Source: Verrucomicrobium sp. (GTDB lineage: Bacteria; Verrucomicrobiota; Verrucomicrobiia; Methylacidiphilales; UBA1321). Taken from it: DNA of 64,000 bases. The notes beneath the pieces were generated by a model that searched no databases, was not told the origin of the DNA, and saw nothing but the letters and a program-made list of their open reading frames with translations. Numbering within the stretch: position 1 is the stretch's first letter; each line of letters starts with the position of its first letter. The stretch covers positions 80,238 through 144,237 of the forward strand of contig JAFIGT010000019.1 of NCBI GenBank assembly GCA_017849585.1, written 5' to 3'. The position numbers were made by a program, and so were the translations under genes. Positions 9,539 to 18,290 of this stretch are shown here, one piece after another.

Positions 9539-10567
9539 TCAGGGCTGCTTTTTTAATGTCCCCCCGTCTACCCAATCTCCCTCTACCAAGATCCGTTGCG
9601 GCTTGTCCGGCACTCCTCTTTCTCCGCGTTGAATCATAGCCACGATCAGATCGGTCGCTACCGCCCCGATGAGAGCGGAGTCTTCCCTGACACCCGATAA
9701 ATGAGCGACATCGGGAGGAATGCCTGAGCACGCCAGCCCTAGGTCCTTAGGAAGCTTGATCCCGAATTTTTTCAAAATATTTAAAACCCGCCAATCCTGA
9801 GAGACGATGGCATCAGGACGATATTTGCCAATCCAGTCTCGCAAAGCATTCGGTTTTTCTCGGTAATTCGCCATGTAGGGAGGAATGGAGACAGTGCTTG
9901 GATGTAGAAACTCGCTGACCAAATAGCTGGCAAGCACATTGTGATCGTAACGTTGGTCATCCGCGAAATTGAGAACCATGCCAATGCGGCGGTATCCCAG
10001 ACGACGCACTTCTGCAATTGTTCGCAGCATATAGCGGTAAAAACCAGGGACGACAGCGTGAAGCTTTGGTTTTTCCAACGTATAGCCAAAAGTAACCACA
10101 GCGAAATCTTCCCAAGGAAATTCCAGCACAGTGTTCGCTTTCGGCTGAGGGCAAAGCAGTAGTCCTGAAACATTGCGAGCCCGCAAAATTCCTGCAATGC
10201 GCTTGATATTAAGACCGCGTGCATTGAGATCGAATTCCTCAATATTGTAGCCATGCTGTCGGGCCCGCTGTCTTATGGAGTTAAAATAAACGCTGAAATG
10301 CGGAGATGTCTTCCAGTCGAACCCCTCGCTGGAATTCGTCAGCCAAGCCAGCGTTCCATGAAACGCCACCGGGCGTTGACTGGTACGATAGGCAGCCAAC
10401 GCCGAGAGCATCGGATCATGCGCATAGCCAAGTTTCTCGGCGATCTTCCGAATCTGCTCACGAGTAGCGACTGGGATGGACGGATGATTGCGGAAGACCA
10501 TGGAAACGGTGGTGTGATGGACCCCCGCCGCCTGCGCAACGTCCTTCTGCGTAACCCTTCGCTTCAT
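9539..10567 (-). CDS. LacI-family transcriptional regulator (glycan operon 1)
   Basis: A 342-residue regulator. Residues 1-50 form the LacI helix-turn-helix (VTQKDVAQAAGVHHTTVSMV) with a hinge region at about 48-62 (KLGYAHDPMLSALAAYR), followed by a periplasmic-binding-protein-like effector domain (for example RRLGYRRIGMVLNF). It should bind an operator as a dimer and release it on binding a sugar or sugar derivative. A 16-bp dyad lies 4-19 bp upstream of its own start and a near-identical copy lies upstream of the next gene downstream, the PEP-CTERM gene. It probably controls both itself and the operon running to position 1. The gene is also divergent to the 10652 catabolic cluster and could influence it. 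The recognition helix is non-canonical compared with classical LacI (HHTTVSMV rather than SxxTVSRV). Confidence 0.92.
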   Translation of the reverse strand: MKRRVTQKDVAQAAGVHHTTVSMVFRNHPSIPVATREQIRKIAEKLGYAHDPMLSALAAYRTSQRPVAFHGTLAWLTNSSEGFDWKTSPHFSVYFNSIRQRARQHGYNIEEFDLNARGLNIKRIAGILRARNVSGLLLCPQPKANTVLEFPWEDFAVVTFGYTLEKPKLHAVVPGFYRYMLRTIAEVRRLGYRRIGMVLNFADDQRYDHNVLASYLVSEFLHPSTVSIPPYMANYREKPNALRDWIGKYRPDAIVSQDWRVLNILKKFGIKLPKDLGLACSGIPPDVAHLSGVREDSALIGAVATDLIVAMIQRGERGVPDKPQRILVEGDWVDGGTLKKQP

Positions 10568-10570
10568 ATT

Positions 10571-10603
10571 ACTCTAATGTGCGAGTAACGACCTGTTTGT
10601 CAA
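10571..10603 (-). promoter_or_regulatory. operator and candidate -35 box of the 9539-10567 LacI gene
   Basis: On the minus strand a consensus -35 TTGACA (10598-10603) precedes the dyad ACTCTAATGTGCGAGT (10571-10586, plus-strand reading), whose other near-copy is at 9508-9523. The dyad sits between -35 and the ATG, where a bound repressor would block transcription, so autoregulation is likely. The -10 box is not clear. Confidence 0.55.
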
Positions 10604-10651
10604 AACCATTCGTCGGGCGCTTACTCTTGCACAGGCGAAAGCACTCCATTT

Positions 10652-11635
10652 ATGACAACAGTTAAGCAAATCGGTATCCTCGGCTGCGGGGGAATCATGC
10701 AGACCATTTATTCTCCCATACTTCGCTCACTGACAAATCAGGTACGCGTCACAGCCCTCTGTGACTTGAACCCGCAGAATCTGCAGATCGCCAGTCGGCT
10801 CTTTCCCGAGGCAACAGTCTATGACAATGCAGAGCATTTGATCAGCTCTGCTGAGTTGGACGCAGTAATGATTCTCACCACGGAACGCGCCAACGCGAAG
10901 ATGGCGGAGCTAGCTTTACGCTCGGGCCTGACGACCTATCTGGAAAAACCACCCGCAATTTCGCTCTCCGAGTTTGATGCTTTGCTCGAAACCGAGCTAT
11001 GCGCCTCCGTCCGCCTCTTCTCGGCCTTCAACCGCCGCCATACGCCTCTGCTGGGGAACTTCAAGCTGCCTAAGTCACCCCTACGACAGGTGCGCGGCCG
11101 CATGGAACGGCTACGCCGACCAGTCCCGTCGTTCCCCTATACGGCAATCCACTTGATCGACTCCGCTCAATTTCTTGTAGGAGAACCCCTCACAGAAGCG
11201 AGGTGCCTCTATGCTCAAGATCCCCGAGCGCAATGGACAGTTCAGGGAGTCTGGAGCAGCGGTGCGACATGCACCTTGGACTTCGTCCCGGATGGTCTGG
11301 AGCATTGCGAATATCTGATATTTGAAGGTGAGGATTATTCTTGGGAGATCGAGTTTCCCAATTGCGAGGGGCGTCTGCCAGAAGGAAAATTCGTACAACA
11401 CAACGGAGCCGATACGAAGTCAATTACCGCTACCGGTGCGGCAGACGATTATCTCGAACAGATGGGCTACGCCCCTTCTTTCCGTGGGTTCATCAAAGAA
11501 TTGAGCAGCGAGAATCCCCCTTCCGAGCCCTATCGATTGGCCGCCAGCCGAACCACCATCTCCATTATGGAAACCATGATACCACGGAAGAATAGTCCAA
11601 TGGCGCCCATTTCGACCGCGTGCATGCCGGCCTAG
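10652..11635 (+). CDS. Gfo/Idh/MocA-family NAD(P)-dependent oxidoreductase
   Basis: A 327-residue oxidoreductase. The N-terminal Rossmann domain shows IGILGCGGIMQTIYSPIL (residues 7-24), with the dinucleotide-binding Gly pattern. The family motif for cofactor and substrate binding appears as YLEKPPAIS, the usual EKP motif. The C-terminal half should be the alpha/beta dimerisation and substrate domain. Members oxidise or reduce sugars, inositols and their derivatives. It opens the plus-strand catabolic cluster, divergent from the LacI gene, and probably acts on a monosaccharide released by the glycan operon. The substrate is not identifiable. The C-terminal tail (NSPMAPISTACMPA) looks atypical. 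Confidence 0.85.
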   Translation: MTTVKQIGILGCGGIMQTIYSPILRSLTNQVRVTALCDLNPQNLQIASRLFPEATVYDNAEHLISSAELDAVMILTTERANAKMAELALRSGLTTYLEKPPAISLSEFDALLETELCASVRLFSAFNRRHTPLLGNFKLPKSPLRQVRGRMERLRRPVPSFPYTAIHLIDSAQFLVGEPLTEARCLYAQDPRAQWTVQGVWSSGATCTLDFVPDGLEHCEYLIFEGEDYSWEIEFPNCEGRLPEGKFVQHNGADTKSITATGAADDYLEQMGYAPSFRGFIKELSSENPPSEPYRLAASRTTISIMETMIPRKNSPMAPISTACMPA

Positions 11636-11702
11636 TGCCTATTCGCCAGTCATAGCCTCGTTTGCGACCTATGCTATTCAATGTCAGATAACTAGGCATC
11701 GC

Positions 11703-12617
11703 ATGTTAAAATACACAGATCATCATATAGGCGACGCTTGGTTTTATATTGAGGAAAACATGGCTCATGCCTTTTACCTCATTTGCCCACATTCAACGCC
11801 ACCTCATACACATTGGGATATCGGTCACGCGACAAGCCGTAATCTGATCGATTGGGAAATACAACCTATCGCGTTGCAGCAAGGAGCTGGAGGATCTTGG
11901 GATGAATGCTTGGCCACCGGTTCTGTTTTTAGAATGCATGACAAGTACGCGATGGCGTTCACCAGCCATCTCAAGGCTGAAACGGGATTAGCATGGTCAC
12001 ACAACCTCTATGAATGGACGAAGGACCCCGTTTTTCCGATCACAAGCGTTGACGCTCGATTTTACGAATTAAATGGCACCGGGGAACGAACCTTTCGACA
12101 TTGGCGAGATCCGTTTGTACTGAATCACGATGGCAAATGGTATCAGTTCGTTTGCGCCTCCAACCCCTTGGCTCCTCTCGGTAGCCGGGGCAGCGTAGGT
12201 GTTGCGTTCCTGAACGGCACTCAATGGGAGATTCAACCTCCACTGAATCTGACACCTTTCTGTCAGGAGATGGAATGCCCTCAGATCTATGTGTGTAGAA
12301 ATAACTATTATTTAGTGTTCTCTACGTTTGAACGATTCATTGCGCCTCAACAGCATGAGAGATTTGGAATGGGCAAGCTTGGCTCAGGCACATTTGTAAT
12401 GATGGCGGACAATTTGTTGGGTCCCTATCATATTGCATCGGAGCCACGCATTCTGCCTCTTTCCCTCAAGAACCAGCCCTACGGCTGTCAATTAGTAAAC
12501 TTCAAAGGACGCGATTATTGCCTCGGAACCATATGGGAAAGCGACACCTCATATATGAGTAATCCCTATCCTGTAGAGTACTCAGCGTCGGGGATCCATA
12601 TCAGCTCTACGCTTTGA
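11703..12617 (+). CDS. intracellular GH32-like (clan GH-J) glycosidase
   Basis: A 304-residue protein without a signal peptide and about the size of a single five-bladed beta-propeller. The three acidic landmarks of GH32 enzymes can be found in order: IGDAWFY (D11, in place of the WMNDPNG nucleophile motif), HWRDPFV (RDP at 135-137, transition-state Asp) and MECPQIY (E191-C192, acid/base). HWDIGHATSRNLIDWE also matches the HWGHAxSxDLxxW pattern of GH32. GH32 enzymes cleave fructosides such as sucrose or fructans, and the next gene is a fructokinase-like kinase, which supports this. The usual C-terminal beta-sandwich is missing. Its first motif departs from consensus, so another GH-J/GH-F-like specificity is possible. 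Confidence 0.7.
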   Translation: MLKYTDHHIGDAWFYIEENMAHAFYLICPHSTPPHTHWDIGHATSRNLIDWEIQPIALQQGAGGSWDECLATGSVFRMHDKYAMAFTSHLKAETGLAWSHNLYEWTKDPVFPITSVDARFYELNGTGERTFRHWRDPFVLNHDGKWYQFVCASNPLAPLGSRGSVGVAFLNGTQWEIQPPLNLTPFCQEMECPQIYVCRNNYYLVFSTFERFIAPQQHERFGMGKLGSGTFVMMADNLLGPYHIASEPRILPLSLKNQPYGCQLVNFKGRDYCLGTIWESDTSYMSNPYPVEYSASGIHISSTL

Positions 12618-12670
12618 TGAAAGCGATTCGACTTTGCTCGTAACGTCTGTATGGAGGGCAATCTGGTCAG

Positions 12671-13534
12671 ATGAAAACAATTTTTTGTTTTGGCGAAGCT
12701 CTTTGGGATTGCCTACCTGAGGGGAATTTCCCGGGTGGCGCTCCCCTTAATGTCGCCTTTCATCTGAATCAGCTTGGCGTGCGTGCCTTCCCCGTTACAG
12801 CAGTGGGACTTGACCCCCTCGGCCGTGAATTAGTCGACATAGTCCGGCGCTGGGGAGTGAGAACAGATTTTATCGGCTGGCATCCGACCTTGCCCACTGG
12901 AACTGTCGCAGCGGAAATCAATGCACAGGGCGATGCCCGCTATACGATTCGAGAAGACGTGGCTTGGGACGATATTCCAGTTACAGCGCAATTACTCAGC
13001 GCGGTGGGCAGCGCGGACGCCGTGGTCTACGGCACGCTCGCCCAGCGTTCTGTGTCGAACCGGCTCCAACTCGAAAAGCTACAGCAGGCAAGCGTGAACA
13101 CATTCACGGTATGCGACGTGAATTTGCGTCCACCCTATGACGATCACGAACGAGTCTGGAAGTTGGCGAGCCAAGCGGATCTGGTGAAACTCAATGACGG
13201 CGAACTCCGCACACTGCTCGACGACACTCGGGAACGGCGCAGCCTAGAAGCGCTCGCGCGGTTATTCGCGACCGAGATCGGAGTCGATGCGGTCTGTGTA
13301 ACGGCCGGCGCAAAAGGGGCTGGACTGCTCCACGCGCATGAATGGCATTGGTGCGATGCGAAACCGATCACGACGCGTGACACAGTTGGAGCGGGCGATG
13401 CCTTTCTCGCTGGCCTTATCTCGCGACTACTTGATCCCCACACCGCACCGCGCGAGTGTCTGCAGCATGCCTGCCGATTGGGCGAATTTGTGGCGTCACG
13501 TCATGGTGCGACGCCGTTGCATGCTGAACGATGA
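12671..13534 (+). CDS. PfkB-family sugar kinase, fructokinase-like
   Basis: A 287-residue ribokinase-family kinase that phosphorylates a sugar with ATP in the cytoplasm. The N-terminal signature FGEALWDCLPEG and GGAPLNVAFHL (22-32) are close to fructokinase patterns. The C-terminal PfkB signature 2 is DTVGAGDAFLAGL near residue 238, containing the catalytic Asp and the anion hole. The 52-bp distance to the GH32-like gene and shared direction suggest co-transcription. Fructokinase is the best guess; 2-keto-3-deoxygluconate kinase is an alternative because a DapA-type aldolase gene follows. Confidence 0.82.
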   Translation: MKTIFCFGEALWDCLPEGNFPGGAPLNVAFHLNQLGVRAFPVTAVGLDPLGRELVDIVRRWGVRTDFIGWHPTLPTGTVAAEINAQGDARYTIREDVAWDDIPVTAQLLSAVGSADAVVYGTLAQRSVSNRLQLEKLQQASVNTFTVCDVNLRPPYDDHERVWKLASQADLVKLNDGELRTLLDDTRERRSLEALARLFATEIGVDAVCVTAGAKGAGLLHAHEWHWCDAKPITTRDTVGAGDAFLAGLISRLLDPHTAPRECLQHACRLGEFVASRHGATPLHAER

Positions 13535-13859
13535 GGAATAGATGATGGAAACCGAACCTACATCATTTCAACTTTCAAATTAGAGATTCAGACGCGAGGT
13601 GTGACAGCTTCTAAACACTCTAGCGAAAGCATTGCATGAATTACGATGGCCAACGCCAGCAACGCTTTCTTGCAGAACAAGACTGCAAATGCTCCGGCCC
13701 AATACTATTACCCCTTCTGATAAATCATGCTTCCGAAGGGATATATTTACTATTACGGCCTCTCTGAAAATTTCGCTCCTAAATACAAATGCCAAATTAC
13801 TTATCGTGAAAAGTATACAATCTATTGAAGGTTTTTAATGCCGGATTCAAAATTTTGAC
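13535..13859 (+). other. intergenic stretch without a supportable gene
   Basis: The 325 bp hold only short open frames without family-like sequence. The stretch is AT-rich near 13740-13850 and likely carries the promoter of the aldolase gene at 13860, but no convincing -35/-10 pair or operator was found. No Shine-Dalgarno sequence precedes the ATG at 13860. Confidence 0.4.
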
Positions 13860-14936
13860 ATGAAGCGATCCGATCTTCCACAAGCGATACTCGACCTGGT
13901 ACGCCGGGGTACAGTTATCCCAGCCGCACCATTGGCATTAAATGCCGAGCGTGAATTTGATGAGCGCCGCCAGCGCGCCTTGATCCGTTACTATCTGGAT
14001 GCAGGAGTTGGAGGCGTTGCGATTGGAATGCATTTTACGCAGTTTGAGATCAGGAATCCGGGCATCGATTTGTTTGAACCCGTCCTGCGCATTTGCTCGG
14101 AAGAAATCGATCGGTATGTACAGAAAAGCGGCCGTCCCATTGTCAAGGTAGCAGGCATCAACGGACTGACCTCTTCTGCCATCCAGCAGGTCGAGCTAGC
14201 CCGCAAGCTGGGATACCACTTTAGCATCGTTTCCATGGCGGCATTCCGGGGAGCCATGGAGCAGGAGATGATTTACCATGTGAGCGAGCTCTCCAAGGTG
14301 ATGCCTCTTTTCGGGTTTTACCTTTTGACGGGGGTCGGCGGCATCAAACTTCCCTATACCTTCTGGCGGGAGCTCGTCAAAATAGAGAATATCGTCGGAA
14401 TTAAGATAGCGCCATTTGATCGCTATGGAACCATTGATGTCGCGAGAGCCCTTGCAGACTCGGGACGGGAAAACGATATTACTCTCTATACGGGAAATGA
14501 CGACAGCATCGTCTATGACTTTATTACTCCGTATCGATTTTCATCTGCATCCTCGACTAAGACGGTAAGGATTCGCGGCGGACTTTTGGGGCAGTGGGGC
14601 TGCTGGACTAAGCGAGCTGTTGAACTCCATGAACGGTTACTCAAGATTGTCGATCAAGGTGAAACTGTCACCCCGGATCTCCTGACTCTATCGGCGCAAA
14701 TCACGGATGCCAATGCGGCTATCTTTGACCCCGCTCATAATTATGCCGGCAGTATCCCTGGAGTGAACGAAATACTCCGTCGACAAGGCCTGCTGGAAGG
14801 TAATTGGACTTTGAAGCGCGACGAAGTTCTGTCCCCGGGACAGCGCGAGGAAATCGATAGAGTGTGCAAGGCCTATCCTCACCTGACGGACGATGATTTC
14901 GTCAGAGAAAACCTTAACCGCTGGTTGAACGACTAA
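13860..14936 (+). CDS. dihydrodipicolinate synthase (DapA/NanA)-family aldolase-like protein
   Basis: A 358-residue member of the DapA/NanA class I aldolase superfamily, a TIM barrel using a lysine Schiff base. The likely Schiff-base lysine is K182 in GIKIAPFDRYG, at the position of the superfamily motif. The N-terminus PAAPLALNAEREFDERRQRA matches the usual start of barrel strand 1 (PLT.. substrate-pocket region). It is about 60 residues longer than DapA, mainly at the C-terminus. It is followed after 13 bp by an SDR gene, so the two are co-transcribed. In sugar-acid catabolism such enzymes split or dehydrate 2-keto-3-deoxy sugar acids. The true substrate is unknown. Confidence 0.78.
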   Translation: MKRSDLPQAILDLVRRGTVIPAAPLALNAEREFDERRQRALIRYYLDAGVGGVAIGMHFTQFEIRNPGIDLFEPVLRICSEEIDRYVQKSGRPIVKVAGINGLTSSAIQQVELARKLGYHFSIVSMAAFRGAMEQEMIYHVSELSKVMPLFGFYLLTGVGGIKLPYTFWRELVKIENIVGIKIAPFDRYGTIDVARALADSGRENDITLYTGNDDSIVYDFITPYRFSSASSTKTVRIRGGLLGQWGCWTKRAVELHERLLKIVDQGETVTPDLLTLSAQITDANAAIFDPAHNYAGSIPGVNEILRRQGLLEGNWTLKRDEVLSPGQREEIDRVCKAYPHLTDDDFVRENLNRWLND

Positions 14937-14949
14937 AGACTAAAATCAC

Positions 14950-16002
14950 ATGAAAAATATTCAGACAATTGAGAATACCGAACTTCCCGCGTCATTTCAC
15001 GATGAGGCGCATTTGGAGGAGTTCATGTCCATTCCTACAAAGGGATTGGTCGACGATTTGGCCAAGATCGATGGCGATATCGCAGTTCTTGGCGTGGCAG
15101 GGAAAGTCGGTCCCACTCTTGCCATGATGGCGAAAAAAGCCGCCCCATCTAAGAAGGTGATTGGAGTAGCTCGCTTCTCTGATCCGGACGTCAAAAAGCG
15201 TTTGGAGCAAGCAGGCGTGGAAACGATTTCATGTAATCTGCTCGATAGAGATGCCGTGGCACGCTTGCCCAAGATCAAGAATGTAATTTATATGGCGGGC
15301 AAGAAGTTTGGAGCCAATGAGGAGGCTCCCTTTACATGGGCGATGAACGCCGTGGTGCCTGCCTATGTCGCGGAGCACTTCGCTGCTACGCGCTTCGTGG
15401 CTTTTTCGACGCTGTGCGTTTATCCTTTTTCTCCAGTAAATGGTCCAGGCGCTACGCCGGATGACACGCCTCCAACACCATTGGGTGAGTATGCAAACTC
15501 TTGCGTGGCGAGGGAACGTGTATTCCAATTTTTCTCCGAAAAGACCAAGAGCCCCGGTCGACTTGCTCGGTTGAACTATGCGATCGATTGCCGCTATGGC
15601 GTCCTGATCGACATCGCTCTAAAGGTGCTACATGGCGAGTCGATCGATATTCGTACCGGCGTGGCCAACTGTATTTGGCAAGGGGACGCCATCGCGTTTA
15701 TCCTGCGAAGCCTTCTGCACGGTTCCATTCCTGCCAAGGCAATTAATATCGGCACTCCTCAGACGACCAACGTGCGCATGGCCGCCACTCGTTTCGGCGA
15801 AATTTTTGGAAAGACTCCAATCTTCTCGGGTACGGAACAACCTACGGCCTGGCATAATGATTGCACGGAAGCGAAAAATTTGTTCGGTAATCCAGCAATT
15901 GATCTGAAGACGATGATTCGCTGGAACGCCGATTGGCTCCTGCGGGACATGCCGCTGCATCACAAGCCCACCCATTACGATGAGCGAGAAGGAAATTTCT
16001 AG
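14950..16002 (+). CDS. NAD-dependent epimerase/dehydratase-family (extended SDR) protein
   Basis: A 350-residue extended SDR. The glycine-rich NAD site is AVLGVAGKVGPTLAMM (about residues 45-60). The substrate region follows FVAFSTLCVYPF. The usual catalytic Tyr-x3-Lys is changed: the matching position reads EYANSC, so the lysine is replaced by Cys. This may mean altered catalysis or a sugar-binding role, and recurs in some SDR subfamilies. It follows the aldolase-like gene by 13 bp and precedes a transporter. The expected role is oxidation, epimerisation or dehydration of a sugar or sugar acid in the same pathway. Confidence 0.75.
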   Translation: MKNIQTIENTELPASFHDEAHLEEFMSIPTKGLVDDLAKIDGDIAVLGVAGKVGPTLAMMAKKAAPSKKVIGVARFSDPDVKKRLEQAGVETISCNLLDRDAVARLPKIKNVIYMAGKKFGANEEAPFTWAMNAVVPAYVAEHFAATRFVAFSTLCVYPFSPVNGPGATPDDTPPTPLGEYANSCVARERVFQFFSEKTKSPGRLARLNYAIDCRYGVLIDIALKVLHGESIDIRTGVANCIWQGDAIAFILRSLLHGSIPAKAINIGTPQTTNVRMAATRFGEIFGKTPIFSGTEQPTAWHNDCTEAKNLFGNPAIDLKTMIRWNADWLLRDMPLHHKPTHYDEREGNF

Positions 16003-16032
16003 AGCCTATTAAGCACTAAATGGATGCGGCGA

Positions 16033-16051
16033 CCCGCTATGGAATAGCGGG
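16033..16051 (+). terminator. hairpin between the SDR and MFS genes
   Basis: Arms CCCGCTAT and ATAGCGGG form an 8-bp perfect stem with a 3-nt loop, 31 bp after the SDR stop. No T-run follows directly, so it may be a weak terminator or an mRNA-stabilising intercistronic hairpin. Confidence 0.4.
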
Positions 16052-16139
16052 CCGTGTTGATGCTTTTCAGATCATACAACGGCTGGCGCATAAATTTTAA
16101 AAATGAAAACTCTATGAGCGCTACGCGGATATCGATGCG

Positions 16140-17435
16140 ATGAAAACAGAGCTGCCTGAAGGAAATACAACCAACGCCAGTAGCGCTCGGAATTGCAGGT
16201 GGCAAGTTCTCTTGGCCGGTACCGGGATTAATCTGGCGTTGGGGTTTCTCTATGCCTGGAGCGTCATTAGCAAGAAAATACCCGATGATTGGCACTGGTC
16301 CGAAGCCGATCGGGTATTGCCTTACTCGATAACGTGTCTGGGCATATCCCTGCCCATGGTCTTCACCGGGTGGTTCCAAGATAAATTTGGACCACGCATG
16401 GCAACGACCATTGGAGGAATATTGGCTGGTGGTGGCATAGTACTTGCCAGTCTGAGCCACTCGCTTATCGGCTATGTGTTGGGCTTTGGTGTATTATTCG
16501 GCGTTGGAACATCCTTCGCTTATTCAGCGGTGACGCCAACCGCTGTTAAGTGGTTCTCTCCCGCGCGGACCGGAGCTGTTATTGGCGTTGTGGTGGGCGG
16601 GTATGGACTCGCTACGCTTTATGCCGCTCCCTCTGCAGAGTTCCTGATAAATGCCTATGGACTACCCGCGACGATGTTTTCGATCGGTGTCATGTTCCTT
16701 GTAGGAATTGTAGGACTTTCCCAGTTACTCGTACTGCCAAAGACTTCCTCGGATTCAATAAAAACAGAGAATGCGAATTCACATAATAATTTTTCGCCAG
16801 GCGAGATATTAAAGACATGGCAGTTTTACGTGATTTGGTTTACGTATGCCTGCGGATCGGGGGCAGGCTTGATGATCATCTCGAAGCTCGCAAAAATCGT
16901 GGACCTGCAAGCGGGACTAAAACTCGGCTACGTATTGGTGGCATGCCTCGGGCTTGGCAATGGTGGTGGAAGAATTCTGACTGGCGCAATATCGGACAAA
17001 ATCGGGAGAAAATCCACATTGCTTATCTGTTTGGCCTCCCAAGCTTTCATAATCTACCTTTTATCAAAAAGCAATGGCTCCACTTACGGAGCCCTCCCTG
17101 TATTTATAACATTATCAACGCTTGTAGGCATAAACTATGGAGCGAATTTGTCTCTCTATCCATCGATCACGAAAGACTTTTACGGATTAGAAAACTTTGG
17201 GGCTAATTTTGGCCTGATTCATAGCGCTTGGGGAATGGGAGGATTTATTTTATCTCTTTTGGCTGGGTACACATTTGATCAGACCCATTCGTTTCTATTT
17301 GCCTATAATTGTTCCGTTATGCTTTTGCTTTTAGCCTTTGCATTGATTGTGTTTATAAAGCCTCCTTTGAAAAAGCCCCCCTCAGGGGAACATAGAGTTA
17401 GTTCGAACAAATCACTTTTATTCAGAAATTTATGA
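16140..17435 (+). CDS. MFS transporter, oxalate/formate antiporter (OFA)-like family
   Basis: A 431-residue inner-membrane protein with about 12 hydrophobic segments. The first segment, GINLALGFLYAWSVISK, is typical of the OFA branch of the major facilitator superfamily; the loop 2-3 MFS motif is represented by GWFQDKFGPRMA and the second-half equivalent by GAISDKIGRKS. OFA members carry organic anions such as oxalate, lactate or sugar acids. Its position in a sugar-acid catabolic cluster suggests uptake of a monosaccharide or sugar acid released outside. The stop overlaps the start of the following gene (ATGA), indicating translational coupling. Confidence 0.85.
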   Translation: MKTELPEGNTTNASSARNCRWQVLLAGTGINLALGFLYAWSVISKKIPDDWHWSEADRVLPYSITCLGISLPMVFTGWFQDKFGPRMATTIGGILAGGGIVLASLSHSLIGYVLGFGVLFGVGTSFAYSAVTPTAVKWFSPARTGAVIGVVVGGYGLATLYAAPSAEFLINAYGLPATMFSIGVMFLVGIVGLSQLLVLPKTSSDSIKTENANSHNNFSPGEILKTWQFYVIWFTYACGSGAGLMIISKLAKIVDLQAGLKLGYVLVACLGLGNGGGRILTGAISDKIGRKSTLLICLASQAFIIYLLSKSNGSTYGALPVFITLSTLVGINYGANLSLYPSITKDFYGLENFGANFGLIHSAWGMGGFILSLLAGYTFDQTHSFLFAYNCSVMLLLLAFALIVFIKPPLKKPPSGEHRVSSNKSLLFRNL

Positions 17436-18211
17436 AACACCCCATCTATTTTGGATCGATTGCACTCGAGTCCAATCGCTGGAAGCCAGAATGCCAGCCG
17501 AGTATCTACTTTTCAGAATGGCTATCTCGGGTGAATCAAGCAGGATTTGATGGCATCGAATTGTGGCAACGTCATTACACACAAGGTTCGCGCGCTGAAA
17601 AAGAACGTCTGACCTCCGGGCCTAATCCACCGGCTATATTTAACTCATACGCAACTTTTGAGAATACAGACGAATCGCGATCACAGCGAAATGAGATTGC
17701 CCAAGCCATTCTTGAGACACGAGCCCTGGCTGTAAAATTTAATCTGGGAACAGATGCTTTCCGGGAAGAAGAATATATTGCGCAGTTTCGTGAATGGAGT
17801 GAAACCCTTCCATCTGAGATGGCGCTCCTATATGAATGTCATCCTGGCGATATTGGAGATAAACCCGATACAGCAAAGGCCATCCTAAAAAAAATCAATA
17901 ATCCCAATATTGGAATTATTGTACATCCATTTTGCCTATCTCCTGATAATTTGCATGCATGGTTTGATTGCTTTCCGGATTTGATACGCCACTTGCACGT
18001 TCATCAGCGAGATGAAGGTGGCGTATTCAATCTTCTGGAATTCTCTGCAGAAGGAAATGAGGCGCGATGCAGAATTCTCCGCCAGAGAGGTTTTCGAGGT
18101 ACTCTGACTGTAGAGTTCACAAAAGGGACTGCGTTAGTAAGAGAAAACGCTGATGAGATTTTCCGCAATGCGTGCTCAGATCTCCAATTTTTACGTAGCA
18201 ATCTCTCTTGA
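17432..18211 (+). CDS. xylose isomerase-like TIM-barrel protein (sugar phosphate isomerase/epimerase)
   Basis: A 259-residue protein of the AP endonuclease 2 / xylose isomerase-like TIM-barrel superfamily. Metal-ligand-like residues are visible: the Glu in GFDGIELWQRH, the Glu and His in LLYECHPGDIGD, the His in IIVHPF, and the His in RHLHVHQRD. The last Glu is in LTVEFTKG. Such enzymes interconvert sugars or cleave keto-sugars. The 4-bp overlap with the transporter gene implies one mRNA and related substrates. The specific reaction cannot be assigned. Confidence 0.75.
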   Translation: MKHPIYFGSIALESNRWKPECQPSIYFSEWLSRVNQAGFDGIELWQRHYTQGSRAEKERLTSGPNPPAIFNSYATFENTDESRSQRNEIAQAILETRALAVKFNLGTDAFREEEYIAQFREWSETLPSEMALLYECHPGDIGDKPDTAKAILKKINNPNIGIIVHPFCLSPDNLHAWFDCFPDLIRHLHVHQRDEGGVFNLLEFSAEGNEARCRILRQRGFRGTLTVEFTKGTALVRENADEIFRNACSDLQFLRSNLS

Positions 18212-18290
18212 ACTGAGAAATTTCGATCAGCCATTACTAAGAAAACGGAAAACGGCGAATCTGAATCATAAGGATAGGAAACTAATTTTG

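Noticed and set aside
10616..10650. Third copy of the ACTCTAATGTG-type operator before the oxidoreductase gene (TTACTCTTGCACAGG)
   Set aside because: Only one half-site matches; the remainder has no dyad symmetry.
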